Source: Panax quinquefolius (Eukaryota > Streptophyta > Magnoliopsida > Apiales > Araliaceae). Taken from it: 64,000 nt of DNA. Positions 46,101 to 57,660 of this stretch are shown here, piece by piece. The notes under the pieces were generated by a model. It worked only from the letters and a program-made list of their open reading frames with translations. It did no database searches and was not told where the DNA came from. Position 1 is the stretch's first letter; each line of letters opens with the position of its first letter. The translations under genes were made by a program, and so were the position numbers. The stretch is from NCBI GenBank assembly GCA_020205615.1, contig CM035168.1, positions 123,589,573 through 123,653,572 of the forward strand, read 5' to 3'.

Positions 46101-46218
46101 TTCTAGGGTTTAAAAATGGGAGGGAGAAAGGTTCGATGAATTTTGGTAACTGTTTGCAGATTTTGAATTTGTTTTTATGATAGTCCCTTTTTGCACTGCA
46201 TATGCTATGATGTGTCAA
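43123..46218 (-). pseudogene. CO-1 additional ORF, ~1,031 codons, in-frame stops only
   Basis: One minus-strand frame runs from 46218 to a TAG at 43123-43125 without a single frameshift. In-frame stops interrupt it at 45292-45294 (TAG), 44005-44007 (TAA), 43762-43764 (TGA) and 43600-43602 (TGA). The first ATG is codon 73 (46002, MANWRVITGIQLG). Codons about 90-300 form a globular part: RIYGDLVKEFHLN, then KVKGQILKLSSSDINQCLDL. This resembles the family described as putative plant transposon protein (PF20167, my recollection). Next comes an acidic Ser/Glu-rich stretch with two basic patches (PKRKRNNRLLQ and PPKRRRSHRLI), like nuclear signals, then a coiled-coil-like part and a Lys/Arg cluster (KKGKKKRHRKRQNKRH). 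It ends close to the 3' LTR, the place of the extra ORF in SIRE-type elements. Function is not known. If the final TAG is itself a mutation, the frame runs on to 43075. Confidence 0.75.
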
Positions 46219-46505
46219 CTGGCCATTGGTTGCACGATGCCCAGTAACGAGCTGTAACTCCCTATTAACTTTTCAGTTAGATGTCTCTTTTAGTGGAGTA
46301 GACGTTTGATTGATGTGGATTTGACCATTGACCTTTCTGGTTCGTAGAGTAGCATCATAGGGCAGTTATGGACTCTACAATTTCTATTGTTGACTCAACG
46401 ATCAACTTTTGAGAGATGCTGCAGTCGATGGTTTTGACATTTAATCTTATGTTGAGACTGTATAGTTTGATCACGGATGTGCCCCAGACCAGTTTGGACA
46501 CTTAA
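46219..46505 (-). other. CO-1 sequence upstream of the long ORF, first part
   Basis: No stop separates the open frame from the region just before 46218, but no ATG is seen there and nothing is recognisable. It contains ctacgat-type words. The last five bases, cttaa (46501-46505), are the left target copy of TK-F. Confidence 0.5.
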
Positions 46506-49298
46506 TGTGACGCCCCCAAAATAGGTATACACAACACCCATTCTGAGTCGCCAAACACATGGTACAAAAAACAAACTACAACTTCAATAATACAAATGTC
46601 GTGTGAAATACGACAATATATACTGTGAGTTTAAATATAATATTGTCTTCTAGACAATATCTATACTCAAATAAATCTCCATCATAATTATTGATTCATT
46701 ATTTTACAAAATGGTGAGGACTACTAAACAACTCTCTAGAACCTTCATTCCATACCCACTACTAGTACTCGCTACATTCTCGCCTCCACGAGAAGAAAAA
46801 TGGAACAACAAGGAAAAGGGTGAGCTCAACTAGCCCGATAAAGAATATTATGACTAAGATAATATACAACAAATTATCGTTAGTCTTCAACGAGGAAAAA
46901 TCGATAGAATACAATAGATAACAAGTTTGAGATCAATATTATTATGCGTGAAATAATAATTCATAGAAGAGTTACGTAGAGAATGAAATCTACTATAATC
47001 TATGAATTTAACGATCCATCATCAATATTTTATCCTGTAACATCAATCAATATGCATCGGAATCAAATATTCATCTTTGCACTACTGAGCCAAAGATATT
47101 CATCGATTAGTCATGTTCATTTAAACACTGTTCATCTTTGCACCACTGAGGCCAAAGATATTCTTCAGAAATCATTCATCTTTGCACTACTGGGCCAAAG
47201 ATATTCAATAATATCATCATTTAAAGACCGAGGATGATGAAAAATATTTTTAAAGAAACGAATCCGGTGAAACAAAATGACAAGGATTAAGGATTAAGGA
47301 TTCAGTACTTGGTTTTATCCACGCCCAAAAATACCTCAAAAATAATCATAGTGGTGTAAAATTCAAGAATGATCAAAACATGGATACAATCGAGTTAGTA
47401 TCCGGAATAGATATTTTGGACAAAAAGAAGAAATTTTATTTTTAAATTGAATAGTGCGAGATATCGTGAATAGTCTCAGATATCGTGAATAGTCACAGAT
47501 ACGTGAATAGTAACTCAGACACCAAAAGATAGAAATTCCACAAAAACATCTTCACGCTTCACTTAATAGTACTCGTGAATAGTAATTCGTGAATAAGTAA
47601 CTCATGAATAGTAACTCGTGAATAAGAACTCATGAATAGTAACCCATGAATAGTAACCCAGAGCATGAAAAGTTCCAAATTTGATAAAAACTTCAGATCA
47701 ACATTTCAAAGATAATGATATTGAAGAAATAATATCATTACAAAAAAAAATAATATCCCTTACCTCGAAAGATCAGTACTTCTAGTTGAAACACCGGATA
47801 TAGGCTATGACTTGGACTTGCACCGTATAGCAATACTCAAAGTATACTCAAAATACTCACAAGAATACGCTCGATAATATAGAGTGAGAAAACTTCAATT
47901 TCTGGTGTGATTTTCAATTCTAACCTAAGCACCATATTTATAGGAAATTGCTTAGAACACCAAAGTAGAAAATTTAATATAATATTAATATATTTAATAA
48001 ATTCTCTACGCCCATCTAGACAATCTGATCTCAGCCATCAAGCACATGTTAAAGATGGCCAACAACATTTGAAAAACGTTTTTCTTAAAAAACATAATTA
48101 AAACTTCCAAAAATTAATTATTTTGAGACTTGAGAACTTCAATAATTCATAATAAATAGCCCTTTCATCAGAAAATTCGAATCTCGCATGAGTTTTTATA
48201 GGAAATTCAATTCTCTACAACTTTGCAGAAGAAAGTTTTCCAAATTCCAAACTAAAATCGACCGAAATCCACAAACGGGCAATTTTACAGGCTATAATCA
48301 AATTTCGGTCAATAATTGTGTCCACCAACACACAAAACATGTGTTAAACATTTAATGCCACAAAAATACTCTTCCTCCTCATATACTCATATATCCCACA
48401 TTCATTGTAAAATATCACCGTTAATATATTATTAAAGTAATATATTTAAATGAATTATTTTATCAGAAAAAGATAAAATATTAATTTTCAACAATTGTCA
48501 TTTTAAAAATTTTCTCCATCTATATCCACATAAAATCAATATTTTCCTCATCATATAAATCAATAATTAATTATTCACAAATAATATTACAGAATCACAA
48601 TATTAACAACCAGGCAGTTCCCAGGAAAGAGGGGGCTTTCCAATAAGAATTTCTTCTTACTGGCGCGCAATTAGGTGACCAAACCTCTCCTTAGACAGAA
48701 CTTTCTAGACATTGCCAATAATGTTATCTAATAATATTATTCAGATAATATGAATTATTGCTTCGATAATGAAAGATACTGTGTAATGACAATTTATGAA
48801 ACAATGTGAATATAAAATATCAACGCAAACAATTATTGAATCAATAAAATAAAATCTTGAGCAAATAATTACCGTAACCATTATTGAGTAAGTGCCTTTC
48901 ACGTAAGAATCAATAATTGATGCAATCTGCAGCTTCTTGTTCAACAACGCGTATTAGTGTGTTTTAACCACGGGTATTCCAACAAAGATAATTGTGAATA
49001 ACTACGCCTAGTTATTTAAAAACAACTTATATTTGTCGTTTTCTTCATCCAATCACTTTCCGTTATGGGGCCCACACATGGTTGCATAGGTTATACGAAT
49101 ATTCCACGACAGATCTTAATATTCCACGACCAAAACGAATATTCCCCGACGATAATGAATATTTTATAACCACTTGCTTAATTTGAAATATTTGCATATT
49201 TAACCCTTAACTATCCACATTAATCAAATCAACCCTTACTATTTCAAAATAATAAATAAAGGAAATTCCTTTTTATTTAAAAATTTCGGGGTCTTACA
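46506..49298 (-). repeat. TK-F 3' LTR
   Basis: TGTGACGCCCCC (46506) to CGGGGTCTTACA (49298). It has hairpin repeats 47065-47210, a gtgaatagtaactc series 47450-47665, TATA box 47935-47942, donor-like word near 47762 and the GCGCGCC block 48610-48770. Frames at 46983-47237, 47907-48101 and 48741-48947 are LTR-derived. Confidence 0.92.
47935..47942 (-). promoter_or_regulatory. TATA box of TK-F 3' LTR
   Basis: Minus-strand TATAAATATGG, about 172 bp upstream of gatctttcgag-GTAAGGG. Confidence 0.52.
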
Positions 49299-49312
49299 AC
49301 CTCCCCTCCTTA
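49299..49312 (-). other. Polypurine tract of TK-F
   Basis: Minus strand TAAGGAGGGGAGGT directly before TGTAAGACCCC. Confidence 0.85.
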
Positions 49313-49720
49313 TGAAATTTCGTCCTCGAAATTGACGTACTTACCTGGTGTTTTGAAAAGGTGAGGATACCTCGCTTTCATTTCCGTTTCCAACTCCCAG
49401 TTCATTTCCTCTATAGCATGATTCATGATTCATCCACAAAACTTTAACTTGTGGTATAACCTTTCATGGCGTAGGACATGCTCCTTCCTATCCAAAATCT
49501 CGACAGTACCTCCTCAAATACGTTAAGTCTTCTGGCTATCTCGTTCGGTTCTAACTCTATAACGTGGTTGGTCTTTCACATATTTACTGAAGTGCAGTAT
49601 ATGTGAAACACATTATGAACACGAGACATACTCGGAGGTAACACAAGTCTATAGGCTACATTTCTTACTCGGTCAAGAATTTGAAATGGACCGATAAATC
49701 GTGGATTGAGCTTTCCTCTC
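49313..49720 (-). pseudogene. TK-F chromodomain region, broken
   Basis: DNA-level match to TK-E 33342-33720 on the minus strand, with the counterparts of KVLW, DKKEHVLR and MSRVHNVFH (49600-49640). Several small losses break the frame, and no open frame over 60 codons remains. Confidence 0.75.
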
Positions 49721-50870
49721 TTCCCAAATCTTGTAACTCCCTTCCATGGAGCAACTCGCGCAACAATACATGATCCCCTACATTAAATTCCACGTCCTTT
49801 CGATGAAGATCCGCATAACTCTTTTGTCGATCTTGTGCTTGGTTTGTATCGTTGTCGAATCATTTGGATCTTTTCGGTGAGTCATACGTCTTAACTTCGG
49901 GTCCCAACAATGTTGCTTCACCCACCTCATCCCAACATATTGGAGAACGACATTTTCGTCCATATAATGCTTGAATGGAACCATGCCTATATTTGTTTAA
50001 TAACTATTGTTGTATGAGAATTCCACCAATGGCAAGTACTCATCCCAACTTCCTTTGAAATCTAGGGACATGAGTTTTAATATATCTTCAAGAGTTTGAG
50101 TAGTCCTTTTCGATTGCCCATCCGTTTGAGGATGGTATGCCAAACCAGAATCGTAATTCGCGTGCCCATAGCTTTCTAACCCAAAATCATGAAGTGAATC
50201 TTGGGTCACGATCTAAAACTATGGATCTTGGCATGCCATGCAATCTCACAATCTCATTTACGTACGTCACGAGAAAGACGTTGAGGAATAAGTCTCTCGA
50301 TCGGTAAGAAATGAAAGCAGACTTGGTTAATCTATCAACAATAACCCAAATAGCATTGATGTCTTGAGAAACCGCAGGAAGACCCGTAGAACGAAATCCA
50401 TAGTAATGTGTTCCCACTTCCATTCCAGGAATCTCAAGTGGTTGCAACGAACCCTTAGGTACAAGATGCTCCGCCTTTACACGTTGGGCAAGTTAAACAC
50501 ATCGAGACAAACTTTGCAATCTCTCTCTTCATATTGTTCCACCAAAATGTATGTCGAAGATCACGATACATTTTAGTACTTCCAGGATGGATTGTAAAAA
50601 TGGCGTATTGTGTGCCTCCATCATAATCTTATACTTCAAATCAGTCGTTAGGAACACAAAGTTCAGAGTGGACTCAAGTATTCCTTCTTCATCAATTCTC
50701 GCTCGGAATAGCTTCTTCTTATACTTTCTTCATCATACGCATCATTTCCGGGTCGGTGGCTTCGAGCAACCTTAACTTTTTCTATTAAAGTTGGCTCTAC
50801 GCGATACTTGACATCATCGCACTTTCGTTCCGTGATATAATCTTTCTACTCATCGCGTCCTACCACGTTC
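49721..50870 (-). pseudogene. TK-F integrase, broken
   Basis: Minus-strand frames carry, from N to C, PLEIPGMEVGTHYYGFRSTG, then [20 protein letters not shown] and EIVRLHGMPRSIVLDRDPRF (50447-50187, second catalytic Asp kept), GLAYHPQTDGQSKRTTQTLE with [10 protein letters not shown] (50209-49997), and MRWVKQHC in another frame (49984-49778). The first catalytic Asp word (MDFV) is lost. The zinc-binding part lies at about 50500-50850 and is frameshifted. Confidence 0.82.
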
Positions 50871-51092
50871 GCTTTTCCAGGATGGCATGATCGTAAACGT
50901 GTCTTTGAAATAAGTCTCCTCTTGAGTTCTTGAAGCTCTTCCCACATTCCTTGCTCCATTCGAATTTTGTATCTCTACGAGTCATTGCGTTAATGGAATA
51001 GCGATTCGAGAATATCCTTCAACGAATCTCGATAATAACCAACTAAGCCTGAAAGCTACGTCTTTCGATAATCGACTTAGGTTGCTCTCAAT
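50871..51092 (-). pseudogene. TK-F RT thumb fused to the end of RNase H
   Basis: The minus strand reads the thumb (AMTRRDTKFEWSKECGKS near 50990-50940), then RGDLFQRHVYDHAILEKRTW, which jumps straight to the [13 protein letters not shown] word of RNase H. RT fingers and palm with the FIDD box, and the catalytic part of RNase H, are missing. The deletion boundaries differ from those in TK-A and TK-G. Confidence 0.75.
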
Positions 51093-51226
51093 CGTGACTC
51101 ATATCCCAATCTTGGATAAGACGTCACAATGACACCTATCGCTTTCTTATCGCATCGAATACGACGCCCCTACGGAGAGTCGGCTTAGGTGAATTCCACA
51201 AAGGAAGTCACAAGATAAAGGCTCAG
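51093..51226 (-). other. Filler segment in TK-F
   Basis: The same non-pol segment as in TK-A (5341-5533) and TK-G (61489-61632): cttcctttgtggaattcacc, gataggtgtcattgtgacg, cttatccaag. Here it lies between the RT start and the RT thumb, not between protease and linker. Confidence 0.7.
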
Positions 51227-51407
51227 TACCAAATTCTATAGTTGAATTTTAACTCCTCAAGTTCAATAGAGCCATTCGATATGAGATTTTAGAAATGAGT
51301 TTTGTACCGGGTTCAAAGTCGATACAAAATTTAATATCGAGCTTTGGGAGTAAGCCAAGAAATTCTTCAGAAATACGTCGGAAAAATCAATAACAACAGA
51401 ATATTAT
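51227..51407 (-). pseudogene. TK-F protease-RT linker
   Basis: Minus-strand counterpart of LNFVSTLNPVQNSFLKSHIE, ending with the IEWLY/LNL word of the RT start. It is followed by the filler where the LLDIGFIR part should be. Confidence 0.7.
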
Positions 51408-51912
51408 TCAAATCGACGTGTCTTTATTCAAATCCATAACATGGACTAAGAAAATTTGACATCCGTAATAAACGAATGACTTCATGGCTTGATATGAAAA
51501 TGTTTGACTACAATGGTTTGATTGCTTGAATTGAATAACAAAGTTGCTTAGGAATATGAAAACTAACAACCTTACAAAAGCAATCAATTTGGCATGATGA
51601 GTAGTTAACCTTAAAATCACATCAAAAGCAAATATCTCTATAGAAATAAGGTTAACGGGTAATGTGATAAGTGCCAACTTGAATCAAGCAAGATTTTTAA
51701 ACAACGGATGTAATGAAAGTTTCTCCTAATGGAGTCTCCACAGATAGGTCAAAGTTTAATTTCTCCATAGTCAAGTTCAAACGTTGGCGCAAGTAAGAGA
51801 GATAAAAGAATGGGTAGAACCAATATCTAGTAAGGTATATACTTCGCAAGAATTTATAATTAACTAACCCGTAACTTCGTTCGGGTTCTCGATTTTGACC
51901 GATCCACAACAA
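51408..51912 (-). pseudogene. TK-F aspartic protease, damaged
   Basis: The active-site word reads LLDIGSTHSF on the minus strand (Asp 51825-51827). Thr is replaced by Ile through C-to-T changes, which would abolish activity. It is followed by EKLNFDLSVETPLGETFITS. The C-terminal half is in another frame (51677-51408: NLISIEIFAFDVILRLTTHH), where nine bases coding for the IDW word are missing. Confidence 0.8.
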
Positions 51913-51929
51913 ACGCTTCTTCCGGAATC

Positions 51930-53085
51930 GTTGACTTTGACTTTTTCGGGACGATCTTTTGAGTCACCGTCCCCATTGAACTAGGTTTATTCATCGTATA
52001 ATCTCGAGCGATATGTCCTTCCTTTCCACAATTATAGCATACCTTGAACTGTCAGGCGTTTTGATCGATATGTCCCTCTTTCCAAGATTTGTAACATACG
52101 ACCAATGGTGGTGGATTCTCCTCCCTTAAAACTAGTTGCTCTCTGCGTTGACGTCTTCACACGGTCGTTGTTAAATCTCCTCTTTTAAAATCTCCTCCCA
52201 CTCGCTTCTTCTATTTTCATGGCCACGATTACCACCGAGAGTGGTTACCGCCTTGTCAATCAGTATTCTTCTTTCTCCGTTGGTTATCGTTATTCGATGA
52301 TCGCTATCTTGAGTATGATCTGGTTATGGTCCCTCGGTTGAACGTACTCGTTATCTCGCTTCTAACAACTCGAGCCTCATTGACAACATCCGAATCAGAG
52401 AGAAAATTTATGAGAAATGAGATATCGACGTATGTCGGGTTTCAAACCTCTCGAAACATCCGCTTACACGTTCCTCATTCTCCACCAAATGAGGTGCAAA
52501 CTCGATAACTCCGCGAACTTCGCCTCGTCTTTGACACCGCCATGTTATTCGCTCTAGTCTAATAAACTCCACTTCCTTCATACGACGAATACTTTCGTGG
52601 AAGTACTTGTCATCGAACTGTTTCAAACGTCTCCCATGATATCTTTGAGTGCATTTGGATGGGTACGCTTCATGATTCCCACCAAGAATCGCTTCGCCAC
52701 GGAACATAAAGGTGGCGAATGGAACTTTCTGTTCTCCGCGTGCATCCCAAGACATCGAATATCTTGGTAATTTGTTTGACCCACGTCTCGCCTTTAATCG
52801 GATCCGCTTTCCCCGAATTCGGTGGTCCCAACACTTTGAATCGCTTGGTTGTGACCACCCGTGAATTGCTATCATTTCTCCGTATTTTGAACACGAAGTC
52901 TCCTCAAATCGATTTTGCATGAAGCGCAAAAAGTTTCTAAACATCCCTCATTTATCATCGCTCGGTGGTGTTGTTTCATGGGAGGAACATTGCCCACTGC
53001 AGACGTTTCTCCTCGTTGGTAAAGACAGCATCTCCACGGTCTCATTTACTCCATTGTTAATATTCTCACGACATTCTCAAATATC
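51930..53085 (-). pseudogene. gag: TK-F gag, frameshifted
   Basis: The start methionine seen in TK-G is lost. The frame at 52944-52408 is mixed: MFRNFLRFMQNRFEE, EQKVPFATFMFRGEA and QFDDKYFHESIRRMKEVEF are true gag, with slipped parts between. The second zinc knuckle is CYNCGKEGHIARDY (52020-52060), its last Cys changed to Tyr. The first knuckle is damaged (CYKSWKEGH). Capsid precursor remnant. Confidence 0.8.
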
Positions 53086-53240
53086 GTCATAAAACAAGGG
53101 TTAATTAAGGAAATCAATATATCACATAATATCCCTATATCTCGACTAACTAACAAATAAGCTTAGGTAGACACACTTAGTGAAGGATTTACTTGTCTCT
53201 CCCTCCTAGTTCTATTCCCGATCTCCATGGAGATCATATC

Positions 53241-53256
53241 CCTAAGCTCGATACCA
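53241..53256 (-). other. Primer binding site of TK-F
   Basis: Minus strand TGGTATCGAGCTTAGG, two bases from the LTR. Confidence 0.8.
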
Positions 53257-53258
53257 AC

Positions 53259-56039
53259 TGTGACGCCCCCAAAATAGGTATACACAACACCCATTCCGAA
53301 GTCGCCAAATACATGGTACAAAAAAAAACAAACTACAACTTCAATAATACAAATGTCGTGTGAAATACAACAATATATATTGTGAGTTTAAATATAATAT
53401 TGTCTTCAGACAATATCTATACTCAAATAAATCCCCATCATAATTATTGATTCATTATTTTACAAAATGGTGAGGACTACTAAACAACTCTCTACTAGAA
53501 CCTTCATTCCATACCCCACTAAGACTCGCTACATTCTCGCCTCCCGAGAAGAAAAATGGAACAACAAGGAAAAGGGTGAGCTCAACTAGCCCGGTAAAGA
53601 ATATTATGACTAAGATAATATACAACAAATTATCGTTAGTCTTCAACAGGAAAAATCTGATAGAATACAATGTATAAACAAGTTTCGGATCAATATTCGC
53701 AATGAAATAATAATTCATAGAAGAGTTACGTAGAGAATGAAATCTACTATAATCTATGAATTTAACGATCCATCATCAATATTTTATCCTGTAACATCAA
53801 TCAATATGCATCCGAATCAAATATTCATCTTTGACTACTACAGCCAAAGATATTCATCGATTGGTCATGTTCATTTAAACACTGCTCATCTTTGCACTAC
53901 TGAGCCAAAGATATTCTTCAGAATCATTCATCTTTGCACTATGTGCCAAAGATATTCAATAATATCATCATTTAAGACCGAGGATGATGAAAATATTTTT
54001 AAAGAAACGAATCCAAGTGAAACAAAATGACAAGGATTAAGGATTAAGGATTCAGTACTTGGTTTTATCCACGCCCAAAAATACCTCAAAAATAATCATA
54101 GTGGTGTAAAATTCAAGAATGATCAAAACATGGATACAATCGAGTTAGTATCCGAATAGATATTTTGGACAAAAAGAAGAAATTTTATTTTCTAATTGAA
54201 TAGTGTCAGATACGTGAATAGGTCAGATACGTGAATAGGCCGATATCACGTGAATAGTAACTCGACACCAAAAGATAGAAATTCCACAAAAACATCTTCA
54301 CGCTTCATGAATAGTACTCGTGAATAGTAAATCGTGAATAAGAACTCATGAATAAGAACTCGTGAATAAGAACTCATGAATAAGAACCCATGAATAAGTA
54401 ACCCGACATGAAAAGTTCCAAATTTGATAAAACTTCAGATCAACATTTCAAAGATAATGATATGAAGAAATAATATCATTACAAAAAAAATAATATCCCT
54501 TACCTCGAAAAGATCAAGATCTTCTAAATTAAAACAGGATATAAAGTATGACTTGGACTTGCACCGTATAGCAATACTCAAAGTATACTCAAAATACTCA
54601 CAAGAATACGCCGATAATATAGAGAGAAAACTTGATTTCGGTGTGATTTTCAATTCTAACCCAAGACCCTATTTATAGGAAATTGCTTAGAACACAAAAA
54701 GCAGTAAAATTTAATATAATATTAATATATTTAATAAATTCTCACGCCCATCTAGACAATCTGATCTCAGCCATCAAGCACATGTTAAAGATGGCCAACA
54801 ACATTTGAAAAACGTTTTTCTTAAAAAACATAATTAAAACTTCCAAAAATTAATTATTTCGGAGCTTGAGAACTTCAATAATTCATAATAAATAGACCTT
54901 TCATCAGAAAATTCAAATCTCGCGAGTTTTTATAGGAAATTCAATTCTCTACAACTTTGCAGAAGAAAGTTTTTCCAAATTCCAAACAGAAATCGACCGA
55001 AATCCACAAACGGGCAATTTTACAAATTTATAATCAAATTTCTATTAATAATTGTGTCCACCAACACACAAAACATGTGTTAAACATTTAATGCCACAAA
55101 AATACTCTTCCTCCTCATATACTCATATATCCCACATTCATTGTAAAAATATCACCGTTAATATATTATTAAAGTAATATATTTAAATGAATTATTTTAT
55201 CAGAAAAAGATAAAATATTAATTTTCAACAATTGTCATTTTAAAATTTTCTCCATCTATAACCACATAAAATCAATATTTTCCTCATCATATAAATCAAT
55301 AATTAATTATTCACAAATAATATTACGTAATCACAATATTGACAACTGTGCAATTCGTGAAAGAAGGGGCTTTCAATAAGAATTTCTTCTTACTACTTGG
55401 CGCAATTAATTAGGTGACCAAACCTCTCCTTAGATGTAACTTTCTAGACATTGCCAATAATGTTATCTAATAATATTATTCAGATAATATGAATTATTGC
55501 TCGATAATGAAAGATCTTGTGTAATGACAATTATCAAACAACAATGAATATAAAATATCAACGCAGCAATTATTGAATCAATAAAATAAAATATTGAATA
55601 AAGAATTATCGTAACCATTATTGAGTAGTGCCTTTCACGTAAGAATCAATAATTGGTGCAATACCGTGTCTTCTTGCTCAACAACGCCAGTATTAGTGTG
55701 TTTTAACCATCGGGTATTCCAATGAAGATAATTTGGTAACAACTACGCCATTATTTAAAAACAACTTATATTTGTCGTTTTCTTCATCCAATCACTTTCC
55801 GTTATGGGGCCCACACATGGTCATTGCGTCGTTGTATTTAATATTCTCGACAAAGACTGAATATTTCACGCACCAAACGAATATTCCCGACGATAATGAA
55901 TATTTTATAACCACTTGCTTAATTTGAAATATTTGCATATTTAACCCTTAACTATCCACATTAATCAAATCAACCCTTACTATTTCAAAATAATAAATAA
56001 AGGAAATTCCTTTTTATTTAAAAATTTCGGGGTCTTACA
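53259..56039 (-). repeat. TK-F 5' LTR
   Basis: TGTGACGCCCCC (53259) to CGGGGTCTTACA (56039), 2781 bp. It has hairpin repeats 53820-53960, a gtgaataagaactc series 54200-54410, TATA box 54670-54678, donor-like word near 54502 and the GCGCGCC block 55345-55510. Frames at 53455-53718, 53737-54030, 54435-54653 and 55733-55927 are LTR-derived. Confidence 0.92.
54670..54678 (-). promoter_or_regulatory. TATA box of TK-F 5' LTR
   Basis: Minus-strand TATAAATAGG, 168 bp upstream of the donor-like ttcgag-GTAAGGG. Confidence 0.6.
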
Positions 56040-56044
56040 CTTAA

Positions 56045-56306
56045 GTTCTGATGTGCGTTTGCACGATGTCTTTCAAACTCTTCCTCATACTTCAGAATGG
56101 TAGAGCAGTTGTCTCGTTCTTTCAAACTCCTCATGAGCTAGAGTATCATCTGGTGAGACTGCGATCGTTGAGTTTGCTTTTACGATCATGGAGTGTGTAA
56201 TTTGATCATTGAGTTCTCTTTAAACTACTATCGTTGACTGACTTGGTCCTTGAGATGAACTTTACTAAGTATTTCTTTTGGGTCAAGGTAGCTCAGGAAG
56301 GGCATT
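56045..56306 (-). other. CO-1 sequence upstream of the long ORF, second part
   Basis: Continues 46219-46505 after TK-F. It contains gcgatcgttgag and tatcgttgactg words like the rest of CO-1. No reading frame is recognised. It is cut at 56307 by TK-G (left target copy gcatt, 56302-56306; the right one is outside the window). Confidence 0.5.
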
Positions 56307-57313
56307 TGTATAATTCCAAATTTTACGAATAAAGATTTAAATTTCTTGAATTTTTTTTTGAATATTATGGAGTAAATTTAATATAATGTTATAGTTATGG
56401 GTAATATTTATAAATTTTACAAAGTATGCAAGCTGTTATATTATATTCGATTGGTCGGGGAATATTCATTGTGTCGGAAAATATTCAGACGACTCAAGAC
56501 AATCATTGGTGGACCCCATTAACGAAATTATTTTCGGATCGAGAAATCGATAAAAATATTTTTATGAAAATAACTAAGAAGTTTTACAGATTAATACTAT
56601 TGAACTACTTTCTTTAGTAAAAAGTACGATGTCTGGCGTGGTTGCATAAGAGCAACACGGTATTGATTATCGATGCTTTACGTAAAAGTCACCGGTTATA
56701 CTCAATTATTGCTACATGAGAATTCTTTGATCATATCTCTCATATTATTGATTCAATTATTGTCACAGTATCATCTGCATAAAATGTTATTTTATTAAAT
56801 CAATAATTGAGACGACAAAGTTATTCATATTATTAAATTACAATATTTATAATGTCTAGAAGTTCTGTCAAGGAGAGGTTTGGTCATCTAATTGCGCGCC
56901 AATAGGGAGAAATTCTTATTGGAAAGCCCCCTCTTTCTTGGGAACGACCTGGTTGATAAATATTATGAGTTATAATATTAATGATGAATGTTATTAAAAA
57001 TTAAAGTTGTGTTCGAAGTTGAATTTGGAGACGCGGACGTGATATTTGAGTCCGGAACGATGAAATTAGTAAAAATAGACTATAAACACAAAATTTTCCG
57101 ATTTTTACTATTTGGTCAAAAATTTAATAGTTGACTTTTTTGGGAAAAGTCAAACTTCAAAATTTCAAAATTTATATTTTTGATAAAAATGGTTTCATTG
57201 TGTTGGAATTATTTGTTTTAGTGAAAATCGACATTTATTTCGATAAAAATTGATGTCTGGAGGTTATATTGACCAATCGGGTATTTAACTGGATAAATGA
57301 GCAATTGATTGCT

Positions 57314-57608
57314 ATTAATTCACATGATTATAACTATTTATTCATATGTGTGTGCTATTGATTCACATTCTTTCTACTATTATGGGAGTTGGTGTAAGAT
57401 TGATAATACTTGCATGACTAAGTTAAAAATAGAGGTATAGATGAAGGTACTATACTGTAATTCCTATTTTCACATATCTAGAACTATTAATTCACATGAT
57501 TTATTATTGAATCATATTATTTACTATTAGGGGAGGTGGTGCAAGTTTGATAATACTTGAATGACTAAATTAAAAATAAAAGAAAAGTTGGAGGTATTGT
57601 ACTGTAAT
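57314..57608 (+). repeat. 171-bp imperfect direct repeat in TK-G LTR
   Basis: Both units start ttaattcacatgat (57314 and about 57485) and contain gataatacttg-atgacta and end tactgtaatt. The second copy is shorter. Confidence 0.75.
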
Positions 57609-57651
57609 TTTTCAAGCCCCAAAACGTGCAATTATTGAAACTATATTTTTT

Positions 57652-57660
57652 TATAAATAG
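57652..57660 (+). promoter_or_regulatory. TATA box of TK-G 5' LTR
   Basis: TATAAATAG followed by aaactcattcttccttcatt, matching the other LTRs. The donor-like word caaag-GTAAGGGG follows at 57799. Confidence 0.65.

Larger units (their letters stand above)
46506..56039 (-). mobile_element. TK-F: Tekay-like element with RT and RNase H deletion
   Basis: Both LTRs (2793 and 2781 bp, family B) flank 3960 bp of internal sequence. The target duplication is a perfect cttaa (46501-46505 and 56040-56044). The order on the minus strand is primer site, gag, protease, linker, filler, RT thumb, end of RNase H, integrase, chromodomain, purine tract. The catalytic part of RT and most of RNase H are missing, so the element depends on others. 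The two LTRs differ by scattered substitutions and small indels. Inserted in CO-1. Confidence 0.93.
34120..56306 (-). mobile_element. CO-1: copia-type (SIRE-like) LTR element, 3' half, with four insertions
   Basis: Starts TGTTAGTTCC at 34120 inside TK-E integrase. Read on the minus strand, an internal region with one long reading frame is followed by a purine tract (AGGGGGAGAT) and an LTR (TGTCAGGAATAAG to GGAACTAACA). That LTR is about 2.98 kb once SOLO-2 is removed. The purine tract and the U5 word ggttcgga-gactcaagctc (as a reverse match near 34420) are the style of SIRE/Maximus copia elements. It is interrupted by SOLO-2, SOLO-3, TK-F and TK-G. Its 5' part, including any gag-pol and the other LTR, is right of the window, so autonomy cannot be judged. 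Confidence 0.75.

Noticed and set aside
43123..46218. Host gene inside the retrotransposon stack
   Set aside because: The frame is on the element strand, ends just before the purine tract and LTR, and shares the ctacgat words of the LTR, so it belongs to CO-1.
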